From contig CM043948.1 of the NCBI GenBank assembly GCA_014529385.2, positions 23,798,451-23,862,450 of the forward strand: 64,000 nucleotides of DNA. Reading direction: 5' to 3'. Positions 1-10,849 of this stretch are shown here, piece after piece (within the stretch, counting starts at the first letter, position 1; each line of letters opens with the position of its first letter). A model generated the notes under the pieces. That model did no database searches, was not told the origin of the DNA, and saw nothing but the letters and a program-made list of their open reading frames with translations. The DNA comes from Adiantum capillus-veneris. Its lineage: Eukaryota > Streptophyta > Polypodiopsida > Polypodiales > Pteridaceae. The position numbers and the translations under genes were made by a program.

Positions 1-13
1 GCCATCATCCCTT

Positions 14-14
<1 letters not shown>

Positions 15-70
<56 letters not shown>
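15..70. repeat. (CT)n/(CA)n compound microsatellite
   Basis: A run of about 21 CT units passes directly into about 7 CA units. The same CT-to-CA arrangement followed by a GAAGGAGACA-type flank recurs near 19.23-19.31 kb, so this may be part of a dispersed repeat. Short open frames here encode only Leu-Ser runs and are not genes. Confidence 0.9.
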
Positions 71-71
<1 letters not shown>

Positions 72-1259
72 AGGGGAAGGAGACACACGGATGGGGTTCC
101 AACCAACCCTCTCAAGGGCCCCCCACGCCATTATAGATTTTAGTTTGCGCAAACGGAATGTACACGATGCAATACCTCAATGCAAGACTCGACTCCACTC
201 AGATGAATAATGTAGCCACGGAAACTCTTCAAGATGAAGCACCTCTGGGGCTGATTTGAGGCACCTTTTAGGTCCGTCTTGATATGGGCTTGGGATGGCC
301 ACCACGGCATAAATCTGGGGCTGATTTGCACACCCCTTGCGAGAGAAAACAAGGGGCTGAATGCTGGCTGCAAAACACAGCGAATCCATCTCGACAAACC
401 ATGCTGAAAACACAGCTAATAATGGATGGAGCACTCGATGCCTGCAATAGGTTGCCAGAGTCTAGAGATGAGCAGTGCTAAAGACTCGCGCCTAAAAAGC
501 TCATACCTCAACTCCTTTCCATAACTAAGCAATCCATCTACCATGTCAGCTACCCGTGAATCGCAACACAATTTGCGACATGTTTTGTGGGCTATATGGA
601 CGCTCCTCTACCCTCTTTCTATGCCACATCATCACTTTGTGACACAATGGATGTTGTTCAAAAGACTTAAGAGAGCTGACTGTAGTTCTCATACCGAATC
701 CACTAGATAGTCTCGATCCATAAAACTAGTCGCAGGAATCTCTCAATTGAGAGGATTCTGAAAAGTTCAATCAACCCTTTTCGAAAGTCAAATTAGGGTT
801 TTCCTCCATCATAGGTGATTGTCCATCTTATGAGAATGCGAAAGGCTTCCCTCTGAGACCATTGTAACTAGCCGGCACCAAGTGCCAGTGCAAAAAACAG
901 TGGGAAAAACAATGCTACAATTGGGAAAGACCTGAAAAAAGAACGGAAGCAACCTCACACTTCAATACGACATGGAAGAGGCGTAGTTTCCCTTTAGAAG
1001 GTATTTTTGTCACGTGCACATGGCTCTAAAAGCATGATAAAAGTCATTTGCTAATAAAATTGGGATCCAAAAAGCTACCACGACCAACATAAAAGCTACT
1101 ACCACCAACGTAAAAGCCACATCAATAACTTGTCACACTTTCTTTATTATTGATCAACAGTGTTTTGCAACTATTGAGCGACACCACTCACCACAATCTA
1201 AGCACATAGGCAATCAATATATAAACCCTTGCGGCTAAGAAGTAGTTAAAAACAATTGT
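71..1259. other. No gene recognised; non-coding or decayed sequence
   Basis: No convincing reading frame, RNA gene or terminal repeat is visible. The short open frames at 140-480 overlap each other on both strands and have no recognisable domain. Nothing else is supported here. Confidence 0.5.
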
Positions 1260-1533
1260 TGTCACGTGACACATCCAACCCTATGCGTCCGTGGACAAGC
1301 TACAGCATGACCAGGGTTCGATTCAATCAAGTCAGTCTAGAATAGAAAGTGTTCTGGCACTTTTGTGAGTATTCGCAAACCGTGCATGCCCAGGCACTTA
1401 GAGTAGATGCATATCCTCTCGTTGCACACAATATGATCATCAACATTACCATCAGAATCCATCAGGGGCATTTTCCAGCGCGCAGAACCTATTTTCCCTG
1501 TTTTTGACATTTTTCACTTATTTATTAAGTGAC
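1260..1533 (+). mobile_element. Solo LTR, left part (split by the insertion at 1534-7224)
   Basis: The segment begins with the 12-bp palindrome TGTCACGTGACA and matches, in reverse complement, the outer ends of the LTRs at 2753-3941 and 6027-7224. It stops at GTGAC (1529-1533), in the middle of the LTR, and the LTR resumes at another GTGAC (7225-7229). The two parts together make an LTR of about 1.1 kb on the + strand. The bases before it (ATTGT) and after its other end at 8068 (TTTGC) agree at 3 of 5 positions, as a worn target duplication might. Confidence 0.85.
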
Positions 1534-2752
1534 TATTAAGTGCAGCGGAATGAATGTTTGAACTTTGCTCATGACGAGTGCTCCGAACTGTGCTCAAGGT
1601 TCCTTTTATTCTTATGGAAGGGAGAGCCTTCCGTTCTTAATGAGAGAGTGCAATGGACACAAACAAAGTGAATGGACACAATGAATAGAAGTGCATGAGA
1701 CTGAGAGATAGAGAAGATAATACGACACCAGAGACATTGTAAAAACCCTCCTCCAAACACCCCACTCTCTATGGCGAGAGCGGTCTACTTAAGATTGCAC
1801 AAATCTCTACAATGCTTGGACTTGCCGACGATGTCGACGACGATGAGGACGACGACGAGACGGACTAGAATCTGAAAACGCTAAGGACTGAAATCTGCAA
1901 ATCTTGTATCTGCTGAATTCTGAATCTATGTCGATGACGATGTCGATGGCGACGATGCAACGACGACGTGTTGAAAACGCAGATGCTGAAATCTGTGTTT
2001 TCCGGGCTGAAACTGTAAACCTTGCAGAAACTGACCGTGCGGCGAGGAACTGCTGCAGGAAGGTGAGATCTGCGAGGTTCGGGACTTGTTCTGCGATGTC
2101 TGACTGCTGAAAACTGAAACGCTGGTGGTTCTTGAGGTTCCGTCGCGGAGAATCTGCAAAACGCTGGGGTATAATGCAGATGCAAAAACGCTAGGGCTGA
2201 AAATCTACAATCTGTCGCCGATTGTTCTGCAAATGCAAAACGATAGGCTTTTTGTTGAGTCTTCTGTCGCCAGGGATCTGCAAGAGCAAAAACGCTGGCT
2301 AATCTGGTCCAAAGACGCTAGGTGGTTGCTGTGGAGCAAAAACGCTAGGGCTTGGGGATTCTGCTGAGAAGTTGCCTGTTGAGCGAGTGCTCCTGCGCCC
2401 TCTTCTGCCAGAAAGTGCTAGCGCTAGGTTTGCTTATATACAAACTTAGCAAAATTGCTCTACCTACTTTCCAACAAAAGTCACTTAAAAATAATAAGTG
2501 AAAAATGTCAAAAATAGGGAAAACAGGTTAAATGCACTGGAAAATTCCCCTGAAGGATTCTGATGGATTCTGATGGGAATGCTTATGATCATGCTGTGTG
2601 CAATGCAACCAGAGGATATGCATCTAATCTAAGTGTCTGGACATGCACGGTCTGCGAACAGACTCACAAAAGTGCAAGATCACTTCGTATTCTAGACAGA
2701 CTTGACTGACTGAACCCTGATCATGTTGTAGCTTGTCCACGGACACATAGGG
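1534..2752 (-). repeat. LTR A (outermost 3' LTR)
   Basis: About 1.2 kb, closely similar to LTRs B and C. Its outer end is TATTAAGTGCAGCGG where the others have TGTTAG(A/G)TGCAACGG. At its inner end it lacks the last bases (through TGTCACGTGACA) present in the others and abuts LTR B directly at CACATAGGG/TGTTAG. Many AAAACGC(T) motifs lie at 1871-2350. Confidence 0.85.
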
Positions 2753-3941
2753 TGTTAGATGCAACGGAATGAATGTTTGCGCTTTGCTCAAGATGAGTGC
2801 TCCGAACTGTGCTCAAGGTTTCTTTTGTTCTTATGGAAGGGAGAGCCTTCCGTTCTTAATGGAAAGTGCTATGATCACAAACAAAGTGAATGGACACTGT
2901 GCGTGCAAGTGTATGAGACTGAGAGATAGAGAGAGAAGAGAATATGACACCAGAGACGTTGTAAAACCCTCCTCCGAAGGCCCCACTCTCGTCGGCGAGA
3001 GGGTCTACTTTTGATTGCACAAAAAGGTACAATGCGTATGCAATGGACTGATGCAACTTGGGACTATGTCGGTGAAAACGACGGTGATGACGACGATGAC
3101 TTTAGGGCTGAAATCTGTGGTCTTCTATCTGCTGAATTTTGGGACTATTCAGTGGCTGTGTTTTCTATGGGCTGAAAATGGGGGTTCTTCTGCAACCAAT
3201 GGGCTGAATCTGCTGCAATTTCATCTGCTGAAAATCTGTGTTTTTGACTGTCTGCTGGAAATCTGCATTTTTTGTTGCTATGTTCTGGGCTGAAAAACGC
3301 CAATGAGGCTGCAGCGTTTTGGCTGAAAAACTCTAGGGCTTGTGGCCGGTGTTGGGATGCCGGTCATGGGGAAAAACGCCAAGAGGTAGGCCTTTCTGGC
3401 GATGGCTGTTGGGGGAGGAAACGCCAAGAGGGGAGATTGTATAGCGATGCTAAAACGCTGGGCTGATGCGGCAAGGATGGGGATCCAAAAACGCTAGGGG
3501 TGCTGAGGGGTTCCTGCTGAGAAGGAGACTATTGAGCGGGAAGCTCCTGCTGCCTCTTCTGCCAGAAAGTGCTAACTTGGGTTTGCTTATATATTAACTT
3601 AGCAAAATTGCCCTACCTACTTTTGTTGGAAAGTCACTTAAAAATAATAAGTGAAAAATACCAAAAATAGGGAAAATAGGCTAAATGCACTGGAAAATTC
3701 CCCTAACTAATTCTGATGGATCTGATGGGAATTCTGATGATCATGCTGTGTGCAACCGGAGGATATGCATCTATGCTAAGTGATTGGCATGCACGGTCTA
3801 CGAATAGACTCACAAAAGTGCCAGATCACTTCTAAATCTAGACTGACTGGACTCACTGAACCCTGGTCATGCTGTAGATTGTCCACGAGCACATAGGGTT
3901 GGATGTGTCACGTGACATAGGGTTGAAAGTGTCACGTGACA
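2753..3941 (-). repeat. LTR B (LTR adjoining the polypurine tract)
   Basis: This LTR is 1189 bp. On the + strand it runs from TGTTAGATGCAACGG to TGTCACGTGACA, giving TG...CA ends in either reading. The last 50 bp hold two tandem copies of a unit TAGGGTTG(G/A)A..TGTCACGTGACA, so the palindromic terminus is duplicated (3916-3941). A TATA-type sequence on the - strand lies at 3585-3593. Confidence 0.88.
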
Positions 3942-3955
3942 TCCCCTCCTTTTCA
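3942..3955 (-). other. Polypurine tract of the 1534-7224 element
   Basis: On the - strand GAAAAGGAGGGGA sits directly before the LTR start TGTCACGTGACA. This is the expected place and composition for the plus-strand primer of an LTR retrotransposon, and it fixes the orientation and the LTR boundary. Confidence 0.85.
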
Positions 3956-4827
3956 AAGTGAGGTACTGGTACCGAACTGTATGGCGTCGAGGGAGATGCC
4001 AATAGCATCCGGAATCCTGGAAGGGACTCTTCGCCAGCCCACTCTGATGTGTGGGTCGTGCGGTACTTGAACTCCATAAAGGTCTGCAACGCTTGCTTCT
4101 TTGGGCGGCGCCGAAAGCGACACAAAGGCTTTTGTAGCTCCTTCAATGCTTCAACTTTGTCTATGGACTTAGGTCCACCTTCTTCAAAAATCTCCAAGGC
4201 TGAAAATTCTTGAAACCACTTCCAACACAAAAACATGAACATACCTATTCCATGTAAAGCGACTGGAAAAAATCTTGTCTTCCTCAAAGACTGTGCATGC
4301 AATGTAGATGAACAAATAGACAGAGTGCCAAACCGTTCACCCCACACACACAGACAATGAGATCGACTCTTGTCTTGCAGATCTAAATCAATCAACTGTG
4401 GCAATTCACAATGGAAATACCCATGCTTGGTGCTCGTAGTTTCTTGTGTTCTTTCTACAACTGTGTCGTGCCAAGGGAGAGACATGGAATGTGACTTCCT
4501 TGAATGCATACTTTTCAGCTTTTCATGAACAATCCGCATACATCCGTGCTCATTCATGAGTGAAACATGCTTAACGTACAATATGTCATGCCTAGGAAAA
4601 GGGATCACATAACGACGCTGACTAAAATACAGGAAACGATCACGAATAAAACACTCGTTCAATGCGTGCTGATTAATCATTCGAACACATAGTACTTCCT
4701 GTAAGGGTTCTTTGGACCTAGGCTTGAGAGCCAAGATCGGTTTTTCGTGATTGATCGAATCTGCAATGAGGTTAGCTTCACTAGAGAAAGTATCAACTAA
4801 CACATCATCCTTGTGAACAATCACATC

Positions 4828-5110
4828 ATCTTCATGCAAATCATCATGCTTGTGAGAAATCACATCTTGATCATGCAAATCATCATGCTTGTCAATGTCA
4901 TCCAAATCATCATGCTCATCATTATCATTCAAGTCATCATGCTTATCATTGTCATTCAAATCATCATGCTCATCATTATCATTCAAGTCATCATGCTTAT
5001 CATTCAAATCATCATGCTCATCATTATCATTCAAGTCATCATGCTTATCATTGTCATTCAAATCATCATGCTCATCATTATCATTCAATTCATCATGCTT
5101 CTCATAATCA
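4828..5110 (-). repeat. 27-bp tandem repeat encoding an acidic 9-aa unit
   Basis: The units alternate two variants (ending K or E), each built on CATCATG and TCATTCAA on the + strand. One unit lacks six bases, keeping the frame. The product is a strongly acidic low-complexity segment with His at every ninth residue. Confidence 0.85.
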
Positions 5111-6013
5111 TGTAAATCCTGTATGTCATGCTTGGGAGAAGAAGAGACTGAGAGAGTCTCCTTTTCCCGAATCTCTTGCATTCGTGCCTCCACTTGAGAA
5201 AAAGTCGCAAGAACTCTTTCAGGTGTTGGTCGCTCTTTTCTTTGACGGCGGCTGCCATTCTTTCTTGGTGTTTGTGCTCCATTTCTACTTTTCTTTCTGC
5301 TCTTCTTTCTGCGTGTCTGCGATCCATTTCTGCATTTCTTGCTTCGCGTTCTAACTTCCTTTCCATAAACAACTGGTCTAAAGCCTCCATAGGAGTTAGT
5401 GCAATCCTTGACGTAGATGGGGAAGGGGGAGGGTCGGAAAAACCTCCTGGTGGGGAAAATTCTTCTTCGCCTCTCTCATGCTCATCACCTCCAAGTGAAG
5501 TATCCATTCCGCTTCGAGTGATGACCATCCAGTGAAGTCTTCGGTTCTTGTGGGTTCTTGTGGTCTTGGGTTCTTAAGTTCACGAGAAACTTGGGTTCTT
5601 GGGAGTCTTGAGTTCTTGAGGTTCTTAAGGGTCTTGAGCTTCTTGAGGGTTTTCTTTCGCTTGCAAACCGTGTTTGAGAAGGATCTTCTCTTCACCCGAG
5701 TTCTTCTCTTTTCCGCGGGCGCATCCCTTGGTGGCCTTGGACTCACACCTTGCGCTCACACCAAGGTTGCTTTTTCCCCCCTCACGTCGATTGGCCGGCC
5801 GCTAAGTGCACGGTCCGCTCTCAATGAGTGAAAAGAGATACAAGGGGAGGCTGGACAAGCCCTTCTTTCTTAGGATTCCTGTCACTCTTCAAAAACACGA
5901 TTAGGAATTGACACGCCCAAGCGAACTTGGGTTCATGCGACCTCAACAAGCAAAAAAAAAAAATTATGTGGTTCTTGTGGTTCTTTCCTTGAGTGATACA
6001 GAACACTGCCAAA

Positions 6014-6025
6014 GCTCTGATACCA
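6014..6025 (-). other. Primer-binding site (initiator tRNA-Met)
   Basis: Read on the - strand the sequence is TGGTATCAGAGC, the standard plant primer site complementary to the 3' end of initiator tRNA-Met. It sits two bases inside the inner end of LTR C and fixes that LTR as the 5' LTR. Confidence 0.93.
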
Positions 6026-6026
6026 A

Positions 6027-7224
6027 TGTTAGGTGCAACGGAATGAATGTTTGAACTTTGCTCAAGATGAGTGCTCCGAACTGTGCTCAAGGTTCCTTTT
6101 ATTCTTATGGAAGGGAGAGCCTTCCGTTCTTAATGAGAGAATGCAATGGACACAAACAAAGTGAATGGACACAGTGAATGGAAGTGCATGAGACTGAGAG
6201 ATAGAGAAGAGAATACGACACCAGAGACGTCGCCCTCCCCACTCTTGTGGCGAGAGCGGTCTACTTATGATTGCACAAATCTCTACAATGCTTGGACTTG
6301 CCGACGATGTCGACGACGATGAGGACGACGACGAGACGGACTGAAATCTGAAAACGCTAAGGACTGAAATCTGCAAATCTTGTATCTGCTGACTTCTGAC
6401 TCTATGTCGATGGCGACGATGCAACGACAACGCGCTGAAAACGCAGATGCTGAAATCTGCGTTTTTCGGGCTGAAACTGTAAACCTTGCGGAAACTGACC
6501 ATGCGGTGAGGAACTGCTGCGGAAAGGTGAGATCTGCAAGGTTCGGGACTTGTTCTGCGATGTCCGACTGTTGAAAACTGAAAACGCTGGTGGTTCTTGA
6601 GGTTCCGTCGCGGAGAATCTGCAAAATGCTAGAGTATAATGCAGACGCAAAAACGCTAGGGCTGAAAATCTGCAATCTGTCGCCGGTTGTTCTGCAAATG
6701 CAAAACGCTAGGCTTCTTGTTGAGTCTTTTGTCGTCGCCAGGGATTTGCAAGAGCAAAAACACTGGCTAATCTGATCCAAAAACGCTAGGTGGTTGCTGT
6801 GGAGCAAAAACGCTAGGGCTTGGGGGTTCTGCTCAGAAGTTGCCGGTTGAGCTCCTGCTCCTGCTGCCTCTTCTGCCAGAAAGTGCTAGCACTAGGTTTG
6901 CTTATATACAAACTTAGCAAAATTGCCCTAACTACTTTCCAACAAAAGTCACTTAAAAATAATAAGTAAAAAGTGTCAAAAATAGGAAAAATAGGTTAAA
7001 TGCACTGGAAAATTCCCCTGAAGGATTCTGATGGGAATGCTTATGATCATGCTATGTGCAACAAGAGGATATGCATCTAATCTAAGTGTCTAGACATGCA
7101 CGGTCTGTGAACAGACTCACAAAAGTGCCAGATCACTTCGTATTCTAGACTGACTTGACTGACTGAACCCTGGTCATGCTGTAGCTTGTCCACAGACACA
7201 TAGGGTTGAAAGTGTCACGTGACA
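6027..7224 (-). repeat. LTR C (5' LTR of the 1534-7224 element)
   Basis: This LTR is 1198 bp. On the + strand it starts TGTTAGGTGCAACGG and ends TGTCACGTGACA (7213-7224). It adjoins the primer site at 6014-6025 and is followed by the target duplication GTGAC at 7225-7229. It contains the same AAAACGC(T) motif series (6350-6820) as LTR A. Confidence 0.9.
6900..6908 (-). promoter_or_regulatory. Candidate TATA box in the 5' LTR
   Basis: On the - strand the sequence reads TATATAAGC. The same motif is kept at equivalent places in LTR A (2432-2440), LTR B (3585-3593) and the solo LTR (7269-7276, + strand). A start site would lie some 30 bp further along the - strand, inside the LTR. The LTR end palindrome TGTCACGTGACA contains CACGTG, a plant G-box core; its role as an enhancer is inference. 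Confidence 0.5.
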
Positions 7225-8068
7225 GTGACTTTTGTTGGAAAATGGGTAGGGCAATTTGACTAAGTAAATATATAAGCAAACCCTAGCACTAGCTTATCTG
7301 GCAGAAGAGGAGAAGTGCACCAGGCAATCCACTAGCAGCAAGCATCTCTCTCCCCCTCTCAAGCAAGAACAAGCCCAAAGACCTTGCGTTTTTCAGCTTT
7401 AAACTATCAGCGTTTTCAGCATTAAGACCCAGCCAGCCCAGCGTTTTTCATAGCCAGCCTTGCAGCGTTTTTACAGCAGTGAATTCAGCCACAATGAACC
7501 TGCGTTTTTCAGCCTGCATGGTGGCGATTTCAGCAGCCTTAGACAACGTTTTTCAGCCACTGATCCAGCGTTTTTCAAGCAAGAAAACCAGTGTTTCTCC
7601 ATCAACAAGCCATCGTTTTTGACAGCAAGAAGCAGCAGCGTTTTCAGCATTCAAAGCCACAGCAACAGATAGAGGTTCGTCGTCATCACCGTCGTCTTCG
7701 AAGCATTCAATTTTCAGCTATAGTCTCGTGATCGTCGGCACCACCGTCGGCCTCCACATAGCACCACTTAGATTTGCATCAACATCTTGTACCCAATTGT
7801 GCAATTAATAGTAGACCACTCTCGCCATCGAGAGTGGGGTCCTTGGAGGAGGGTTTGACAACTTCCCGGTGTCGTATTATCTTCTCTCTCTATCTCTCAG
7901 TCTCAGCACCTTCACGCATAGTGTCTATTCACTTTGTTTGTGATCACTTGCACTCTCTCATTAAAGAAACGAAAGGCTCTCCCTTCCGTACGTAAAAGGA
8001 ACCCCTGAGCACAGTTCGGAGCACTCATCTTAAGCAAAGTTCAACATTCACTTCCACTGCACGTTACA
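7225..8068 (+). mobile_element. Solo LTR, right part
   Basis: Continues the LTR that begins at 1260, starting at the second copy of GTGAC (7225-7229) and ending near ...CACGTTACA at 8068, which corresponds to the CCTAACA end of the younger LTRs. AAAACGC motifs appear in reverse complement (GCGTTTTT) at 7385-7650. A TATA-type sequence lies at 7269-7276. No internal region or primer site follows, so only a solo LTR remains. Confidence 0.83.
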
Positions 8069-9819
8069 TTTGCTATTACCAAGTAAAGTCAAAAAGCATC
8101 AATTGTTAAAAATATGCCCCAAAAAGCATCGGACATCCGTCAACATAGCCCCAAAAACAGCTAATAAATTTGCCGACATCAAAAACCAATATTAAGTGAG
8201 CAGCTTGTACAGCCCAAGATTTGACACAAATCCTGCCACATTATACGGGTTGCTATGCCAACGCTAGGTGCCTCTGCTCTGTTCCTCCAATTTGGTGACC
8301 AAGCCACAATCACCTAGTTGCCACAAAAGTGGTGTCTGAGTTAAGAGTGATATCATTCATCGTTCCCAACATCGCATGTGGGCAAGCTAAGTTGCAGCAT
8401 CAAGAAATCTAGGTATTTGTGGCACATCTCGGTGTATCTCATAATAAAGAGTTAATATTAACCAACCTAGTAGACACAAGTACCTTGAAAACAATATAGT
8501 GCCCTTGTGTCATGCATAGACAAGCATCACAAATAAACTTCAATCATTAACCAGCCTCTCATACACAAGTACCTCAAAAACAATACCGTGCCTTTGTGCC
8601 ATGCACCCTGTTGAGATATTGTGAGTCTTCAAAATAGTCACATGAAACCACGTTTCGTCCCTTGAATATCATTAGAGGATTTTGCAAGCTAGGATAACTC
8701 AAAAATAAGCTTCCAATTACTTGCACACACAATTAAAACAAATTAAAATTGAGTTTCACGCACTCAAAACCGATGAAATTAGTAGCAAAATTACTCTTAT
8801 CAAAGCATCCTCTACTCCTCTAGCTTAGGCAACCGCTCCCCGTGGCAACGATGCCCAATGTAAGGAGGTAGTTATAGCATAGGCTAACTCCAACAAAATC
8901 ATCAATCCAAAGAGAACATCACCCGGCTAGGGCATGGAAACATCACAAAACTAAATGTGAGAGCGTCATCGGACACAATGAATAAGAGGATTCAAGAGAA
9001 TGCCTCTCCAATGCAAATACAGATTATACATGGCAAGACTAACTGTAATGATTGTTTGATCAAACAAAGTGCAACACGAAAAACTCGAAACGTTTCACAA
9101 TAAACTCGAAACAGGGGGACAAAACGTGTTTCTTAGATATAGTGTATACTGTGCAACATACTTTACCACTTGTATGATCATGTATATAAGATGTATCCAC
9201 CTACTAGACTCCTAAATATTAGGTTTCTTATATCCTCTGGAAATATGTGTGCTTCGTGTTATGTTTTGTCTTGGCATTTTTGAAACGAAACGGAAGGCCT
9301 CAAAACGACAAATCGACGAAGCACACAAAACGTTTCTTGTTACACTGGTCTTTAATCCCATTCTAGGAAAAAGAAAATGTGGTTGTAGCGAAACTATTAA
9401 TGCTCCTCATCACCTTGAGAGATTATGCACCTGTTTGGCTAGAATCAATTAAAATAATGAATCTTCCCATATGCTGTCATAGTCCAGCCACAAGAATGCA
9501 CCTCACAAACACGTGCGCTTTTAACTTCTAAACAATGTAAAAACAAACTACATGCAAAAGAAACCTTTAAGAAAAAGTAAGATCTGCTTCTTGCCAAAGT
9601 TTTCCCTATGCATTACGTTGCATATTTTTCCATTGAATTGAGTTCACCGGATGGTTTATGAAATTTTCGTCCTCCCTTACAAGTGTTGTAAAAACTATGT
9701 TTTTAGATTAAGTATTTGGCATGCCAGAAAGCAAGTCGTTCACGCACCAGTCTCTATCAGTGCATTAAATAAACAATGCACACACTTGAACTAACTTTCT
9801 CCAGTAAAAGAACACTTAC
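8069..9819. other. Non-coding; probably intron or downstream region of the gene at 9820-10200
   Basis: AT-rich sequence without a supported reading frame. It lies directly downstream of the splice donor of the O-fucosyltransferase exon, so at least the right part is intron. No second exon was found here or further left, so the rest of the gene is either beyond a long intron or lost. Confidence 0.5.
8458..8604. repeat. Two-copy diverged tandem repeat (~89 bp period)
   Basis: The segments 8458-8515 and 8547-8604 share TAACCA(A/G)CCT, ACACAAGTACCT, AACAATA and GTGC(C)CTTTGTG(T/C)CATGCA with scattered differences. No function is apparent. Confidence 0.7.
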
Positions 9820-10200
9820 TCCGTAAGAACCGTTGGCTTTTTGCATTGCTGGCCACAAGCGCTTGAAGACCTCTGGACTACGATAAACTGAACCCGGTGG
9901 AGTAACAGGGGCAGCTTTGGGGACATCAAATGAGGTTGTTCCCATATAAACAAGCATACCAGAGATATAGATGAGAGGGGCTAACAGAAAAAATCCACGG
10001 CGCCTGAGAAGCACAGACAGAAGCAGGCATGCAAAGCGTTGCCAAAATGTCCGGGGTGGGGGAGGTACAGTGATATTTGGTACACGGCCACTCCTTGTTC
10101 GCCCATATCGCAATCTGGGGGAAGAGAGGCGAGGAGAGGCAGGAGGGGATGGAGATGGCAGGTTGTGCTGTCCGGATGGCAACCGTGTGTATGCATGCAT
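9820..10200 (-). CDS. O-fucosyltransferase family protein, first exon only
   Basis: The exon has 127 codons from ATG at 10200 to a consensus donor GTAAGTG whose first base is 9819, phase 0. The protein has a Pro/Arg-rich cytosolic N-terminus, a basic RRR patch, and a hydrophobic segment at residues ~57-80 (LLSVLLRRRGFFLLAPLIYI) that fits a type II Golgi signal anchor. Further on it has the stem motif PPGSVYRSPEVFKRLWPAMQ. The combination of a YISGML-type anchor followed by PGSVYRSPE is characteristic of plant GDP-fucose protein O-fucosyltransferase family proteins (the group including the rhamnogalacturonan rhamnosyltransferases). The catalytic domain would lie in later exons, which I cannot find in this window. 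The exon is locally GC-rich compared with its surroundings. Confidence 0.68.
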
Positions 10201-10823
10201 AGGGCTCGGCCCAATGAAGGCAAAGCTGCTGCAGCATCAGTGAAGAATTACAGCAAGGCAAGCTTGACTGTCATGCATGTAAGCGATTCCAAGGGTCAAA
10301 AATGTAGCTACAGTTTTGTAATACGTAAATGCTGAAAAAGCCGCAGATGCCACATACGAGAGAAGCAAAGAACAAAAGATAGCGTCTTCTGCAGCTGAAA
10401 GGAAGATTTTGGTCCTTCCTTCTTGCAAGGGGAACCTGCTTTCAGAATCTTGACCTGGCAGCTTCAATCAGAGAGTGTACGCACCCTCTTCTTGCTCTGC
10501 AGGAGGAAAGAAACTCCCATGTGCTGCCAATTCTCATTTCCAACAATTCCTGCAGCTCAGAAATCTAAAATTTGCAGCCGATCTGTGACGGAAATGCTAG
10601 CCTAACTTTGTCCACTGGGCTGTCTTCTTTTGAAGGTAAGATCGGCCTGCCTGAACTGCCAAACCCTAGCAGCTCAGACGTAATGAAGTCTGGCCGGCGA
10701 TGGCGAGCTAATCTGATGAGAGAGCTACGCAATAACCCGGACATCAAAGAACATATATACCAATACGCTTTGTAGGCAGGTTGCTGTAATCGTTTTCCGG
10801 CGTAATTTAATCCTTTTCAACTT

Positions 10824-10849
10824 GTTTTTTTTTATTTTTTTTTTATTTT

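Larger units (their letters stand above)
3853..5528 (-). pseudogene. Gag-like protein with acidic 9-residue repeats, frameshifted
   Basis: An ATG at 5528 (MVITRSG...) opens about 100 codons with a Pro/Ser-rich stretch and a highly charged Arg/Glu helix (residues ~55-100). Near position 5230 the frame must change by one base to continue into the second open frame (446 codons counted from 5193). That second frame has about ten copies of a 9-residue unit of the type HDDLNDND(K/E), then a C-terminal region with no domain I recognise. It runs through the polypurine tract (PHFEKEGM) into the 3' LTR and stops at 3853. No zinc knuckle, protease, integrase or RT motif is seen. The role as Gag is inferred from position after the primer site. 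The frame change could be a mutation or a frameshift site. Confidence 0.6.
1534..7224 (-). mobile_element. Non-autonomous LTR retrotransposon with three LTRs
   Basis: The element reads on the - strand: 5' LTR (7224 to 6027), primer site, a gag-like coding region, polypurine tract, LTR (3941 to 2753), then a further LTR (2752 to 1534). It is flanked on both sides by GTGAC, which shows it inserted as one unit into an older LTR of its own family lying in the opposite orientation. The internal region is only about 2.1 kb and encodes no protease, integrase or reverse transcriptase, so movement would need enzymes in trans. The extra LTR is unusual. Assignment to copia or gypsy is open; the N-terminal residues MVITRSG and the Arg/Glu-rich helix resemble gypsy Gag proteins. 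Confidence 0.85.

Noticed and set aside
4813-5115. Open frames on the + strand opposite the acidic repeat (Ile/Met-rich, Ser/Lys-rich)
   Set aside because: They are shadows of the 27-bp repeat and have no support of their own; the - strand frame follows the primer site and polypurine tract.
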